NCBI RefSeq assembly: GCF_049860565.1
Contig: NZ_CP172056.1
Coordinates: forward strand, 930,001-994,000
Source: Desulfitobacterium_A nosdiversum
GTDB taxonomy: Bacteria > Bacillota > Desulfitobacteriia > Desulfitobacteriales > Desulfitobacteriaceae
DNA length: 64,000 bases
Direction of reading: 5' to 3'
This document shows, piece by piece, positions 26,057 to 34,767 of the stretch. Both the position numbers and the translations under genes were made by a program. Under the pieces are notes generated by a model that saw only the letters and a program-made list of their open reading frames with translations, was not told the DNA's origin and did not search any database. Every line of letters starts with the position of its first letter. Within the stretch, counting starts at the first letter, position 1.

Positions 26057-27514
26057 ATGCAGCCAAGCAAACTATCAGATCATATTTTTAAAAAGGGGAA
26101 ATTTACAACTCCACTTAATACAATAATGACCCAACTTGATGATGAAAAATCTTGGACGTATGGTCGTTTGCCAGAATATTTATGGATAGGTTTGGTGTTG
26201 AAGAAATATGGTCGCAGAGCAGGATTGGCAAAAATATATGAAATAATTGTACTGTTACATAATCTTGCACCAAACTTACTGGTTCCGAGAATATCTGACA
26301 TTTTATCTTTAGAATATCCTGTTCAAGCTTCTTTTTATGAAAAGATAAATACCATTATTTCAAAAAGTATATTGGCACCCCTTACATTATTTCTCACTCA
26401 AAGTAAGTATTCTGTGTTTGCTGAGTTTTTTTCTGACCCCAGCCTTACTATTAATCAGCGCCAAAATATTATCCTTGAAACTATGAAGAATCTTATGGAT
26501 CATCAAACCCATGAATCAACTGATATTCGTTTTGTGGTCTTATATTTTGAGTTGATGTCTGGCCGTTTACGCATTCAGCAAGAACAAGGCGATTTGCTTT
26601 TGGAATATCCCATATTAAATCATACGGATGAAAAGATGAGAATGATTCGCCCTATGATAAGGTCTATGGAAATGATGTCATTAGAGTTTGAAAAAGCAAA
26701 CACAGAATATATTGCACACTTTTGGAAAGGGATGAGTAGCATGACTGATTGCACCTTATATACTATAAACTTTGAAAATGAAGAAGCAGATGTTTCTCTA
26801 TATTCGGAACAACTCCATGAGGTCTTTTTATATCTTTCGCAATTGTTTACTTCTGTTAATCCTTTGGATGAGAAAACAAAGGTCATCCTTGGTATTGGAA
26901 CATATTCTTATAAGCGGTTTAAAGAGGTAATAGATCATAAACTATTTAACTCAATTTCTGGGCGTAGTTGCGTAAGAGGCATGATTGAGAATTATATAAT
27001 GTTAAAATACTTAATCAAAAAGGAATCAGAGCATCAAAATATTTGGAGGGAATATCAATACTATGGACTCGGGCTATACAAATTAGTATTAGCACGTCAT
27101 AGAGAATGTAGTGATATAAAACCTAATTGTCATTTCGACGAGGATTATATTGAAGCATTGGTTAATGAATTTATTATAGAAGAAAGCATCGATATGGATA
27201 CACGATATTTCGATCAGCAAAATATAAGGCTAAAAGCAGAGGCAGTAAATGAAAAAGAGCTGTATGGACTGTATTATGACTATGATTCTTCATTTGAACA
27301 TGGATTATGGGGTGCCATTAGAGAAAGTTCTCTTGTAAAATGTCACAATCCGGCGCATCAATACCACTGTGTTCCAGATGTAGAAGATCATAATAATTTA
27401 AAGAGTGTTTTACCAGATTGCATAATGATAATGAGAAAAACATTAGAACTTCTAAATGAATTATATGGCATCCCTTCTCTCTTGTATGAGGAGGTGATAA
27501 AGTTTGAGGTATGA
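26057..27514 (+). CDS. Uncharacterised helical protein, DUF5677-like
   Basis: A 485-residue cytoplasmic protein without a signal peptide or membrane helix. The segments SISGRSCVRGMIENYIMLKYL (about residues 308-328) and YDYDSSFEHGLWGAIRESS (about 410-428) resemble the R..E and Y..S.F.H helical motifs of DUF5677, a family common in accessory regions. This assignment is tentative. The ATG at 26057 follows GAGGTGG. It starts 45 bases after the helicase stop and its stop overlaps the next gene's start, so it is co-translated within the operon. Base composition is clearly more AT-rich than the helicase gene. Confidence 0.7.
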   Translation: MQPSKLSDHIFKKGKFTTPLNTIMTQLDDEKSWTYGRLPEYLWIGLVLKKYGRRAGLAKIYEIIVLLHNLAPNLLVPRISDILSLEYPVQASFYEKINTIISKSILAPLTLFLTQSKYSVFAEFFSDPSLTINQRQNIILETMKNLMDHQTHESTDIRFVVLYFELMSGRLRIQQEQGDLLLEYPILNHTDEKMRMIRPMIRSMEMMSLEFEKANTEYIAHFWKGMSSMTDCTLYTINFENEEADVSLYSEQLHEVFLYLSQLFTSVNPLDEKTKVILGIGTYSYKRFKEVIDHKLFNSISGRSCVRGMIENYIMLKYLIKKESEHQNIWREYQYYGLGLYKLVLARHRECSDIKPNCHFDEDYIEALVNEFIIEESIDMDTRYFDQQNIRLKAEAVNEKELYGLYYDYDSSFEHGLWGAIRESSLVKCHNPAHQYHCVPDVEDHNNLKSVLPDCIMIMRKTLELLNELYGIPSLLYEEVIKFEV

Positions 27515-28595
27515 CGTGCTTAAAAATTATATTTTTAATTTGCAAAAGCAATATAAGGAATTGCTTATAAAATTGTTGCCAAATTTGCGGTTGCAGAATG
27601 CATACTCTTCGCTAGATGAAATTAATATTTTCTGGTATTCAAATATGGATGCTGTGAAGATGTATTTACATTATGTTATTTCCAATAACGACAGCTATGT
27701 TTTTACTGCCTCAACTTTTATGGATATAGGCGACAACGAGCATTATCCATTTTTGCTGTTAGGGAAAATGCATATCTTGGATGACCCTTTAAGTAAGTAT
27801 TCTGTGGTGTTAGCCAAGGAGGTCCCGGGCAATTTTAACAACAGACTGAAGGAACAAATTGTATTAATCGCAACAGATAATATTCGTATATTAGAAGAGT
27901 GTGATAATAAGATTCTTGTTCTGCCATTAAGACTACTAAGTCAAAGTAATGAGCACATGCCTTTATATTTGGAAGGAGAAAAAGCCTTTATTAGTCTGTT
28001 TAAAGGAATCAAAGATATTAAAGACTATTTTCTTAAATGCAACACTTGGAATGATATTTTAAAGTATGTAAGAGACGATATTGGAAACATCATAATTTTT
28101 ACCGAAAACGATGACATAACAAAACCCTTCGTACAAAGATTTCAAAATGCTGTGCATGAACTTGAATATATGTTCGAAGAAAACAGTACTGATGCACATA
28201 AGTTTTTCATTTTAGTGTATGGATATATTCAGCAATCGGTCGATGTTCTAATGTCTTGTGTTGAGTATAATTGTATTCCATATTTAAGGAATATGGTTTC
28301 GTTTAACTATTTTATGCTACTGTCTGATAGCTTTAAAGAGCTACCCATAATTCCAGATGTGCGATATAAATGCTGTATTGCTCATTTGATCTATCGCTTA
28401 TATAACAAAGAAAAATTTGAGTGCCTATCTGTTAATACTTTTTATCAGGCTGCTTTGAAGTTGAATTTTCAGGGTATGCTTTTTGATTCATTGGCACAAG
28501 CAAAAGTTTCAGCGGAGAACTTCTCTCCAAATAAAATTGCTCCCAGCATTGAGATGTGCTTCGAAAAGCTGTATGATACTATTTCAAGTAGATGA
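27504..28595 (+). CDS. Uncharacterised island protein (363 aa)
   Basis: I do not recognise a family. The protein is 363 residues, soluble, largely mixed alpha/beta at the start (YVFTASTFMDIGDNEHYPFLLLGKMHIL) and helical at the end. No catalytic motif stands out. It starts at TTG with an excellent GAGGAGGTG ribosome site and overlaps the stop of the preceding gene by 11 bases, which shows translational coupling. A 117-base gap to the next gene contains a possible hairpin (taataagc / gcttatta). Confidence 0.75.
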   Translation: MRYDVLKNYIFNLQKQYKELLIKLLPNLRLQNAYSSLDEINIFWYSNMDAVKMYLHYVISNNDSYVFTASTFMDIGDNEHYPFLLLGKMHILDDPLSKYSVVLAKEVPGNFNNRLKEQIVLIATDNIRILEECDNKILVLPLRLLSQSNEHMPLYLEGEKAFISLFKGIKDIKDYFLKCNTWNDILKYVRDDIGNIIIFTENDDITKPFVQRFQNAVHELEYMFEENSTDAHKFFILVYGYIQQSVDVLMSCVEYNCIPYLRNMVSFNYFMLLSDSFKELPIIPDVRYKCCIAHLIYRLYNKEKFECLSVNTFYQAALKLNFQGMLFDSLAQAKVSAENFSPNKIAPSIEMCFEKLYDTISSR

Positions 28596-28712
28596 TGGCT
28601 AATAAGCGCTAGGATTTGAAATGCCTACGGTAAATTGGACAACCCTTCTCGGACAGTCCTTGTTTACAATAAATGCTTATTATTGGAAACAGCTAAAGCG
28701 GGTTGATATTAT

Positions 28713-30170
28713 ATGAAAAATTTTATTCAAACCATAAAAGGAATAAGTGCCGAAAAGCTTATACATCAGTTTGCGGAAATCTCTATTGATATGTGCAAGA
28801 AACAAGAATACTTACACGATGTTGATGTTCCAATCGTTCAAGGTTTTATAAGGAGAGTTATGACAGTTAAATTGTCGGCATGGGACATCCATGGAATTCA
28901 GTATCATGCGATTTGCAACAGTAATGACTACAGAAATTCAATTACAGCTTATACTGTTGGGCAGATTGTTGATCTGTATCGCCAATTTGAAAACCAGGAA
29001 TCTCCTGCGGAGGATTTGCGGGAAGCCGATCTCAGCGGTGTTTTTAAGATACTCTTCGGAATGGTCTCTGAACAATTACCTTTTCAAAATATGGGCTGGA
29101 TATATGAAAACTTCAACAGAAATTATCATATATTGGTGGCATCAGATAAAATAAATAGAAACTTGAAGATTAGATTGGAACAAATAATCAGAGAAAAATT
29201 CGGCTGGTCAATTGATGAATACATATCTGTGCAGTTGATCGTATATTGGCTATGTATGCAGCACTGCGATCCGCTTACCGCTCCGGAAAAAATGTACAGA
29301 AAACAGAATGATACGGTATTAACCAAAGAGAATATTGAAAAATATATCAAATATTATTCGTGCGACTACAGTGATGTACGGCATTCTCCGATTAAAAAAC
29401 AAATTTTCTACTCAAGGCCATTCATTCACACTGATAAATCTGGGGCATATATTGCTTCAAATTGCTATTTAGTGTTCTGGATGATCAGTAATAGCCTTTA
29501 TTGGTTAATGAGGGATTATTACAACGATTTGGGCAGCCAAGAATTTGTCAATTCTTTTGGGACTATGTTCGAAGATTATCTAAAAGAACTGGCTGGGAAG
29601 CATTTTCTACCAGAACAGTGGAAAGTCATACCTACAGCGAAAAAGAAAAGCGCTGATTTCTACTTTGATTTAGAAGATGCGGTATTGGTTATTGAGCAAA
29701 AGTCCTCATTAATCCGCTTATCGGTAAAGCAGCAAACACCCGATTTAGATGCTTTAAATAAGTTTTTTACTAACGCAATTACAGAGGCATATAATCAAAT
29801 TCAAGCCACTTGTACAGAAATCAAAACGCCGAAACCGATTATAAAAATAATTCTTTTGTATGAAACGATTGAAAATACGAGCTTAATTGAAGCAGCTTTA
29901 CCGGAAATATTCGGAACTGACGATAGTTGTTATATCATGACCATATTGGAACTTGAGATAATGTTTCACTTATGGTCAACGGATAGATATAGATGCCTTG
30001 AATTGCTGCAAAAAATGATAACAGGTAAAAAAGAAGATACGATGCATAGCTGCAGCATCTCAAAAATCTATAGGGATATGGGGTTATACGCACTACATGG
30101 TATCGCCAGAGAGCTAAACTATTTCCAGATAGCACTTGAAAATCTGGGGAAAGAATTGGGTAAGACATAA
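28713..30170 (+). CDS. Uncharacterised protein with PD-(D/E)XK-like nuclease core
   Basis: A 485-residue protein. The C-terminal half shows a restriction-endonuclease-like pattern: a helix with Glu (GTMFEDYLKELAGKHF, about residue 284), then SADFYFDL (about 310) and VLVIEQKSS (about 323), i.e. D followed by E-x-K. The N-terminal 200 residues are helical and unassigned. It is the last gene of the helicase operon, followed by a second promoter module. A nuclease partner for the helicase is a reasonable inference; no experimental family is assigned. Confidence 0.72.
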   Translation: MKNFIQTIKGISAEKLIHQFAEISIDMCKKQEYLHDVDVPIVQGFIRRVMTVKLSAWDIHGIQYHAICNSNDYRNSITAYTVGQIVDLYRQFENQESPAEDLREADLSGVFKILFGMVSEQLPFQNMGWIYENFNRNYHILVASDKINRNLKIRLEQIIREKFGWSIDEYISVQLIVYWLCMQHCDPLTAPEKMYRKQNDTVLTKENIEKYIKYYSCDYSDVRHSPIKKQIFYSRPFIHTDKSGAYIASNCYLVFWMISNSLYWLMRDYYNDLGSQEFVNSFGTMFEDYLKELAGKHFLPEQWKVIPTAKKKSADFYFDLEDAVLVIEQKSSLIRLSVKQQTPDLDALNKFFTNAITEAYNQIQATCTEIKTPKPIIKIILLYETIENTSLIEAALPEIFGTDDSCYIMTILELEIMFHLWSTDRYRCLELLQKMITGKKEDTMHSCSISKIYRDMGLYALHGIARELNYFQIALENLGKELGKT

Positions 30171-30206
30171 CACTAAAATATGGTGTAACAGTTTGAAATA
30201 TTCATA

Positions 30207-30325
30207 TTGAGTGATTCAATTATTTTTGGTATAATTAGGCAATGGTAGGCCATGCGCCTCTCCATATAAAGTATGTGACTAGTGCATGTAAACCGTGCAG
30301 GGAAATTCTCTGTACGGTTTTTTTT
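30207..30325 (+). ncRNA. Leader/sRNA module B: promoter, ~83-nt RNA and terminator before the SEC-C gene
   Basis: TTGAGT (30207-30212), 17 bases, TATAAT (30230-30235), then related RNA sequence and a perfect 11-base-arm hairpin (arms 30292-30302 and 30308-30318) followed by eight Ts. It mirrors module A at 23042-23153 in order, spacing and sequence. The SEC-C gene starts 37 bases after the T-run, so read-through would be needed to express that gene from this promoter unless the terminator is conditional. A short internal stem catgc/gcatg (30251-30288) is possible. Confidence 0.68.
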
Positions 30326-30361
30326 AAAAAATACCCTCTATATATTAAAGGCAGGTATTAA

Positions 30362-32275
30362 ATGAAAATTGGAAGAAATGATCCATGTTCATGCGGAAGT
30401 GGAAAAAAATATAAAGATTGCTGTTTAAACAAACCTAATTATGAAGCTCTATATTTTGAACAAATAAAGTTGCTTAAAAATCCAACAATTGAAAATTGCC
30501 AAGAAATTATTGCATTGGGCAACACGATACTTGAGGCGACTGATGAATATGTATTTTCAACAGGTACTTGCGTAAATATTGCAAGAGCCAATTTATTTCT
30601 CTTATATGATACAAAAAGTAAGGAATTTATTGAGGCCGCCAAAGCTGCCTGTGAAAGGGCTTTGGTGTTTAAGCAAAAAAATCAGCAAGCACTACTTGTC
30701 TTATATGAAATCAATATACTTGAGGCTGACTTTACTTTAGCGAGCAGGGTTTTAAAATCTATTCATCCATCAATTTTAAAGCAAGCAGAAATGCAAATAC
30801 TTATGTTTTACCAACAAGCCGTACAGAAGGCAAATATTGATGTCCATTCGCAGCAAAGTAAGGATGGGCTTAATATACTTACTGATACGCTGTTTGAAAT
30901 ATATAAAAATTATCCCCCTTTATGTGGAAGTGCGACTTCCTATTATATGGGGACCGGGGATGATATAGTTAGAGCTTACGAGGTTGCTAAAAGGTGTGTT
31001 GAAGAGTGGCCTAATGCAGAAATTTATTGTAATCTAGGGCTTATTTGCATTAATCCTCAAATAAACCGTGTTAAAGAAGCAATAACATATTTAACAAAGG
31101 GTTTGGATATATGTTCAGACGGCGATGTTGAATATGGCCTAAAAAGCAATTTGCTTACAGCGTTTATAAAAGATAAAAATTGGCCGGAGGCAATAAAGCT
31201 CGGTGAAGAGCTGGTTAGAGATAAACCTAGTAATTTAAACTACCATAACTATGCAGAATTATTGAAATCCACAGGCCAATATGACGGGGCAATTGAATGG
31301 TGTAAAAAAGCATTGTTTTTGGTCGAAGATGATTGTACGCTCTTGACATTGGCTGATATATATAAACGCAACGCAAAATATCAAGATGCAATAGATACTT
31401 ACTTGCTTTGTCTTTCGTCTCAGGAAAATAATAATAATTGTTTAACTTTTATAGATGAAAATGGAGATGATATGTATTCTGTGGCATCCAATACCTCTAT
31501 AGATAGTATTAAACTGGAGGCTTTTAAGGGGCTAATTCATGCGTCTGTGCAATTGAAAAGTTATGATAAAGCAAAAGCATATATGGTTTTGGGAAAAGAA
31601 CTTTTGGGTGAGCAAGATGAGTGGGAGATATGGGAAAGTGTGATCCCAACACTGGATAATTTCTCTCAAGCATATGATGAGGCGAAAGCCATTATTGAAG
31701 AAACAACAAATCAAGCGAAAACTCAGACAAATTATTTCAAACAATGGGCCGCTAGCTTAATGCAGTTACAAGGAAACTCTCAGTATATAAATCTAAATGA
31801 ATCAGATAATTGGGCTGAGTTTGAAGCGCAGATGGATTTGATTTTAGAGGAAATGAAAAAGGTAATTGTTAACCATTCTGCACTTTACTCAAGTATAGAG
31901 GCTCAAATTATATCCCAGTATCCACATCTGGATTCTGATTCCAAAGAATTTCTTATTACAGCTAATATCTTGTATGATATTCATAAAAATAGTTTTATTG
32001 ATTTTGCCCCAATAATTGTGGAGTATTCCAAAGTTGTAGAGAAACGACTTCGTATTTTGCTAGAAGGAAGAATACCTTCCAATAAAAAAATGTTAGGAGA
32101 AATTATTGGTGAAATTGATAGCCATTCAATTGTGCCATATAATGCCTATTTAGGGGATCTTCGTTCCGTCAACCAATTGCGAAGAAATAGTGCTCATACG
32201 GGGCGACTTGCAAAAACAGATGCTGATAATATGAGAAATATTTTATTTACCAATGGTTTGTTGAATCGTCTTTAA
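30362..32275 (+). CDS. SEC-C zinc-motif / TPR protein with HEPN-like C-terminus
   Basis: A 637-residue protein. Residues 1-25 form a SEC-C zinc motif (GRNDPCSCGSGKKYKDCC). Residues about 60-440 are tetratricopeptide-type repeats (for example YHNYAELLKSTGQYDGAIEWCKKAL). The last 110 residues are helical with LRSVNQLRRNSAHTGRL, giving an R-x4-H pattern like HEPN ribonuclease or DUF4145 domains. HEPN domains often act as RNA-cutting toxins in defence; that role here is inference. It has its own promoter module B and an AAAGGCAGG ribosome site, and the right boundary repeat follows within 12 bases. Confidence 0.82.
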   Translation: MKIGRNDPCSCGSGKKYKDCCLNKPNYEALYFEQIKLLKNPTIENCQEIIALGNTILEATDEYVFSTGTCVNIARANLFLLYDTKSKEFIEAAKAACERALVFKQKNQQALLVLYEINILEADFTLASRVLKSIHPSILKQAEMQILMFYQQAVQKANIDVHSQQSKDGLNILTDTLFEIYKNYPPLCGSATSYYMGTGDDIVRAYEVAKRCVEEWPNAEIYCNLGLICINPQINRVKEAITYLTKGLDICSDGDVEYGLKSNLLTAFIKDKNWPEAIKLGEELVRDKPSNLNYHNYAELLKSTGQYDGAIEWCKKALFLVEDDCTLLTLADIYKRNAKYQDAIDTYLLCLSSQENNNNCLTFIDENGDDMYSVASNTSIDSIKLEAFKGLIHASVQLKSYDKAKAYMVLGKELLGEQDEWEIWESVIPTLDNFSQAYDEAKAIIEETTNQAKTQTNYFKQWAASLMQLQGNSQYINLNESDNWAEFEAQMDLILEEMKKVIVNHSALYSSIEAQIISQYPHLDSDSKEFLITANILYDIHKNSFIDFAPIIVEYSKVVEKRLRILLEGRIPSNKKMLGEIIGEIDSHSIVPYNAYLGDLRSVNQLRRNSAHTGRLAKTDADNMRNILFTNGLLNRL

Positions 32276-32286
32276 TTACCTGCTCT

Positions 32287-32323
32287 GAACGACGGTTGAT
32301 GTTTGGGAACAGTCTTTCTGGAG
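32287..32323. repeat. Right copy of island boundary repeat
   Basis: gaacgacggttgatgttt (32287-32304) is identical to 22698-22715, in the same orientation, with weaker matching for about 20 more bases. The pair encloses 9.6 kb including all the helicase, nuclease and SEC-C genes. No integrase gene is present between them. Confidence 0.7.
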
Positions 32324-32333
32324 GTGAAATACT

Positions 32334-32522
32334 ATGGGCAAATATACAAGAGAAGAATTAGAAGAAGCTCTACAAATTGTTTCTTCAGTTATCAGTAGAT
32401 GTGAAAAAAACAAGCCAAAATTTGTTGAGGGTACCTCTCAGCACACACTCCTTAAGAACAGGATAAAAGCAATATATATTTCAAAATCATTGATAACAGA
32501 TGAAATTAGTAGAAGAGGTTGA
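32334..32522 (+). CDS. Small conserved-looking protein (62 aa)
   Basis: A 62-residue charged helical protein (KYTREELEEALQIVSSVISRCEK). It has a good GGAGGTGA ribosome site and a normal ATG. No domain is recognised. It begins 30 bases after the right boundary repeat and may be the first native gene after the island. Confidence 0.65.
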   Translation: MGKYTREELEEALQIVSSVISRCEKNKPKFVEGTSQHTLLKNRIKAIYISKSLITDEISRRG

Positions 32523-32722
32523 ATTCTAGTTTGTCGATAAGATTTTGAACATAATGGGAAGTTTGGGTGGCATCTTTTTTTACCTAACTTCTCAAATACA
32601 TAGCAAGTAAGGAACTCATAGTGTGGCATTACCCATAAAATTTCGTTTTGGAAAAGATATGCATCCTTTTAAAGTAAGAAAATTTATGCTTGCTTCCCTA
32701 AAAATCACATATGTTAGAAGAG

Positions 32723-32766
32723 ATCCCCACAGGAAATTGACCTGTGGGGATTGTTGATTTTTTATA
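32723..32766 (+). terminator. Intrinsic terminator upstream of the MarR gene
   Basis: Perfect 11-base stem ATCCCCACAGG / CCTGTGGGGAT with a 7-base loop, followed by TGTTGATTTTTTATAC. The 200 bases before it (32523-32722) show no gene. Confidence 0.8.
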
Positions 32767-32803
32767 CTTTAATCTTCTTTACAAACTAAATTTTATGTGT
32801 TAA

Positions 32804-32840
32804 GTTGTATATACAACAATTGTATATACAACTTTATAAT
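32804..32840 (+). promoter_or_regulatory. Tandem MarR-type operators with -10 box
   Basis: Two adjacent palindromes, gttgtatatacaac (32804-32817) and ttgtatatacaa (32820-32831), are followed by TATAAT (32835-32840). The operators therefore cover the -35/-10 region of the MarR gene, 20 bases before its start. This implies autorepression. Confidence 0.82.
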
Positions 32841-32860
32841 TTACTAAAGGGGCAGATAAA

Positions 32861-33286
32861 ATGCGAGAAATATCACCGCGGAATAATCCTTGCTACTGTA
32901 TTAATCTAAAGCGTGCGACGAACTCAATAACAAAGTTCTATGACAAAAAGTTGGAAGACACAGGCTTAACAGTGAGTCAGTTTTCATTACTAAACGATAT
33001 TAAATTGCTAGAATCATGTAGCAAAGTGGAATTAGCTGACTATGCAAAACTAGACAGGTCTACTATCACAAGGAATTTGAAAATACTAAGGGAAAGAGGT
33101 TATATTATCGATTTGTCAACGAATGAAAGTAGAGATAGCCAAGTATCATTGACGGATTTAGGGCTCGAAAAACTTGAAAGTTGTAACTTGTTATGGAAAG
33201 AAGCACAAAAATACATTCAGGAAAAAGTCGGCAGTGACAACATAAAACAACTTAGAAAAATTCTTGATGTTATTGAAAATCTTTAA
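32861..33286 (+). CDS. MarR-family transcriptional regulator
   Basis: A 141-residue winged-helix regulator. The domain runs from about residue 30 to 110, with LADYAKLDRSTITRNLKILRERGYI as recognition helix region and wing around STNESRDSQVSLTDLG. N-terminal NNPCYCINLKRATNSITKFYD holds two Cys that could be redox-active (inference). ATG follows AAAGGGG. It is 32 bases upstream of the Fe-S reductase gene and likely controls both through the tandem palindromes at its promoter. Confidence 0.9.
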   Translation: MREISPRNNPCYCINLKRATNSITKFYDKKLEDTGLTVSQFSLLNDIKLLESCSKVELADYAKLDRSTITRNLKILRERGYIIDLSTNESRDSQVSLTDLGLEKLESCNLLWKEAQKYIQEKVGSDNIKQLRKILDVIENL

Positions 33287-33318
33287 TTCATAATAAGCTT
33301 TTTAATGGGGGTAATATT

Positions 33319-34335
33319 ATGACGATTACTACTAAAATCAAGGAATTCGGGAAATATTTAGGATATTGGAGAGTTGGTATAACAACTGCAGATGATTTTG
33401 ATGAGTATTTGGAAAAATTAAATTCAAGGGAGAATTATGAATTTATTTTAAAGAATAATATCGTTACATGTAGCCCCAAAAAGCTTATGCCTTCAGCTAA
33501 ATCGATTGTTGTTTTGCTGTTGGACTACAAACAAAAGTCTATACCTGAAAACCTAGATAATATGATAGGAAGCATTTATCTTGCCAGATGTTATAACCCG
33601 CAACCGCACTCTCTTAATGGTGCTAGACTTAAATTGATGGTCGATTATTTAAATGAATTAGGTTGTGAAGTGAGAGATGACATCCATGTTCCTGCCCGTT
33701 GGTCAGCAGCAAGAGCAGGTGTTGCAACAATCGGGAAAAATAACTTTGCATATGCTGATGGAATTGGTTCATATATAATGATTTACACCTTGGTAATAGA
33801 TAAAGAATTAGAATATGATACACCAACATTGCAAAACAAATGTCCATCAAATTGCACAAAATGCAAAGATATTTGCCCAACACAAGCCCTTCTGGAACCT
33901 TTTCGTCTGAACCCAAAATTATGTATTGGGTATAATAACTGGATGACAAAAGAAGTTCCCCTTGAATTACGTGAAAAAATTGGTAGTAGGATTCATGGAT
34001 GTGATAGATGCCAACAAGTCTGTCCTAGAAATAAAATAAAGGATAAACAAATAATGCCAAAAGATGAGTATTTGGAAACTATATCTAAAGAATTAACGCT
34101 TCCTGCTATTCTTAATATGGATGATGATTTCTTCAAATCTAGAATACAACCGATAATGTACAACTATATCTCTAAGCCTAGAATGTTTAAAAGAAATGCA
34201 ATAATAGCTATGGGAAATTCAGGGAATGAGTCTTATATACCAGATTTAGAATCAGCAATGAAAAGTGATGATGAGTTGATAAGGGAATACGCTGGATGGG
34301 CATTAGATAAATTAAGAGGAGCGAATAAGAAGTAG
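33319..34335 (+). CDS. Epoxyqueuosine reductase (QueG)-like double 4Fe-4S protein
   Basis: A 338-residue protein with two ferredoxin-like clusters: CPSNCTKCKDICPTQAL (about residues 175-191) and, after CIGYNNW, GCDRCQQVCPRNK (about 225-240). The C-terminal 80 residues contain a HEAT-like repeat (AIIAMGNSGNESYIPDLESAM). The layout matches QueG and related cobalamin-linked reductases. QueG removes the epoxide of oQ in tRNA, but MarR-controlled copies may have other roles, so I leave the symbol blank. Forms a pair with the MarR gene. Confidence 0.82.
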   Translation: MTITTKIKEFGKYLGYWRVGITTADDFDEYLEKLNSRENYEFILKNNIVTCSPKKLMPSAKSIVVLLLDYKQKSIPENLDNMIGSIYLARCYNPQPHSLNGARLKLMVDYLNELGCEVRDDIHVPARWSAARAGVATIGKNNFAYADGIGSYIMIYTLVIDKELEYDTPTLQNKCPSNCTKCKDICPTQALLEPFRLNPKLCIGYNNWMTKEVPLELREKIGSRIHGCDRCQQVCPRNKIKDKQIMPKDEYLETISKELTLPAILNMDDDFFKSRIQPIMYNYISKPRMFKRNAIIAMGNSGNESYIPDLESAMKSDDELIREYAGWALDKLRGANKK

Positions 34336-34375
34336 AATAAGATGAAGTAAATCGATAATAGTAAGGTGAGGAAAA

Positions 34376-34474
34376 ATGATACAGATATATGATGATAAAT
34401 ATATAAGCAAGAAATTATTAGCTTTTGAGAACTACCTAAGCCGCTGCCCTAATATAAACATCTTTTTTTGTTAA
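34376..34474 (+). pseudogene. Short ORF (32 aa), probable gene fragment
   Basis: ATG with a good AAGGTGAGG site opens a 32-codon frame (MIQIYDDKYISKKLLAFENY…) that stops at 34474. It looks like the start of a longer protein cut short. The remaining bases to 34767 hold no convincing gene, only hairpins near 34496-34520 and 34622-34651. Confidence 0.35.
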
Positions 34475-34621
34475 AAAATAAAAATTGTAAATAAAACTAC
34501 GGTTCCCCAAGAACCCGCAGTTAGCGATGTTAAATCTAGTTTAAATAAAGCAATTATATGAATTTAATCAGTCGGATAAGTATTATAATTTATTAGTCCT
34601 ATACATGTTTATACTAAAATA

Positions 34622-34651
34622 GGGGTATGTATCTTTAGTAGATCATACCCC
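34622..34651. terminator. Hairpin, possible terminator for the minus-strand XRE gene
   Basis: ggggtatg (34622-34629) and catacccc (34644-34651) form an 8-base stem. On the minus strand it is followed by TATTTTAG, a weak T-tract, about 115 bases after the XRE stop. Confidence 0.45.
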
Positions 34652-34767
34652 ATTTGAATTAATACAATTTTAGTTGGCTTGGCGAATAAATCTATAGAAC
34701 TTCTGGTTAATTCAGGACTTGAACGTTTGTTGGGATATAAATGAATCTTAACGTATATCTAAAAAAG

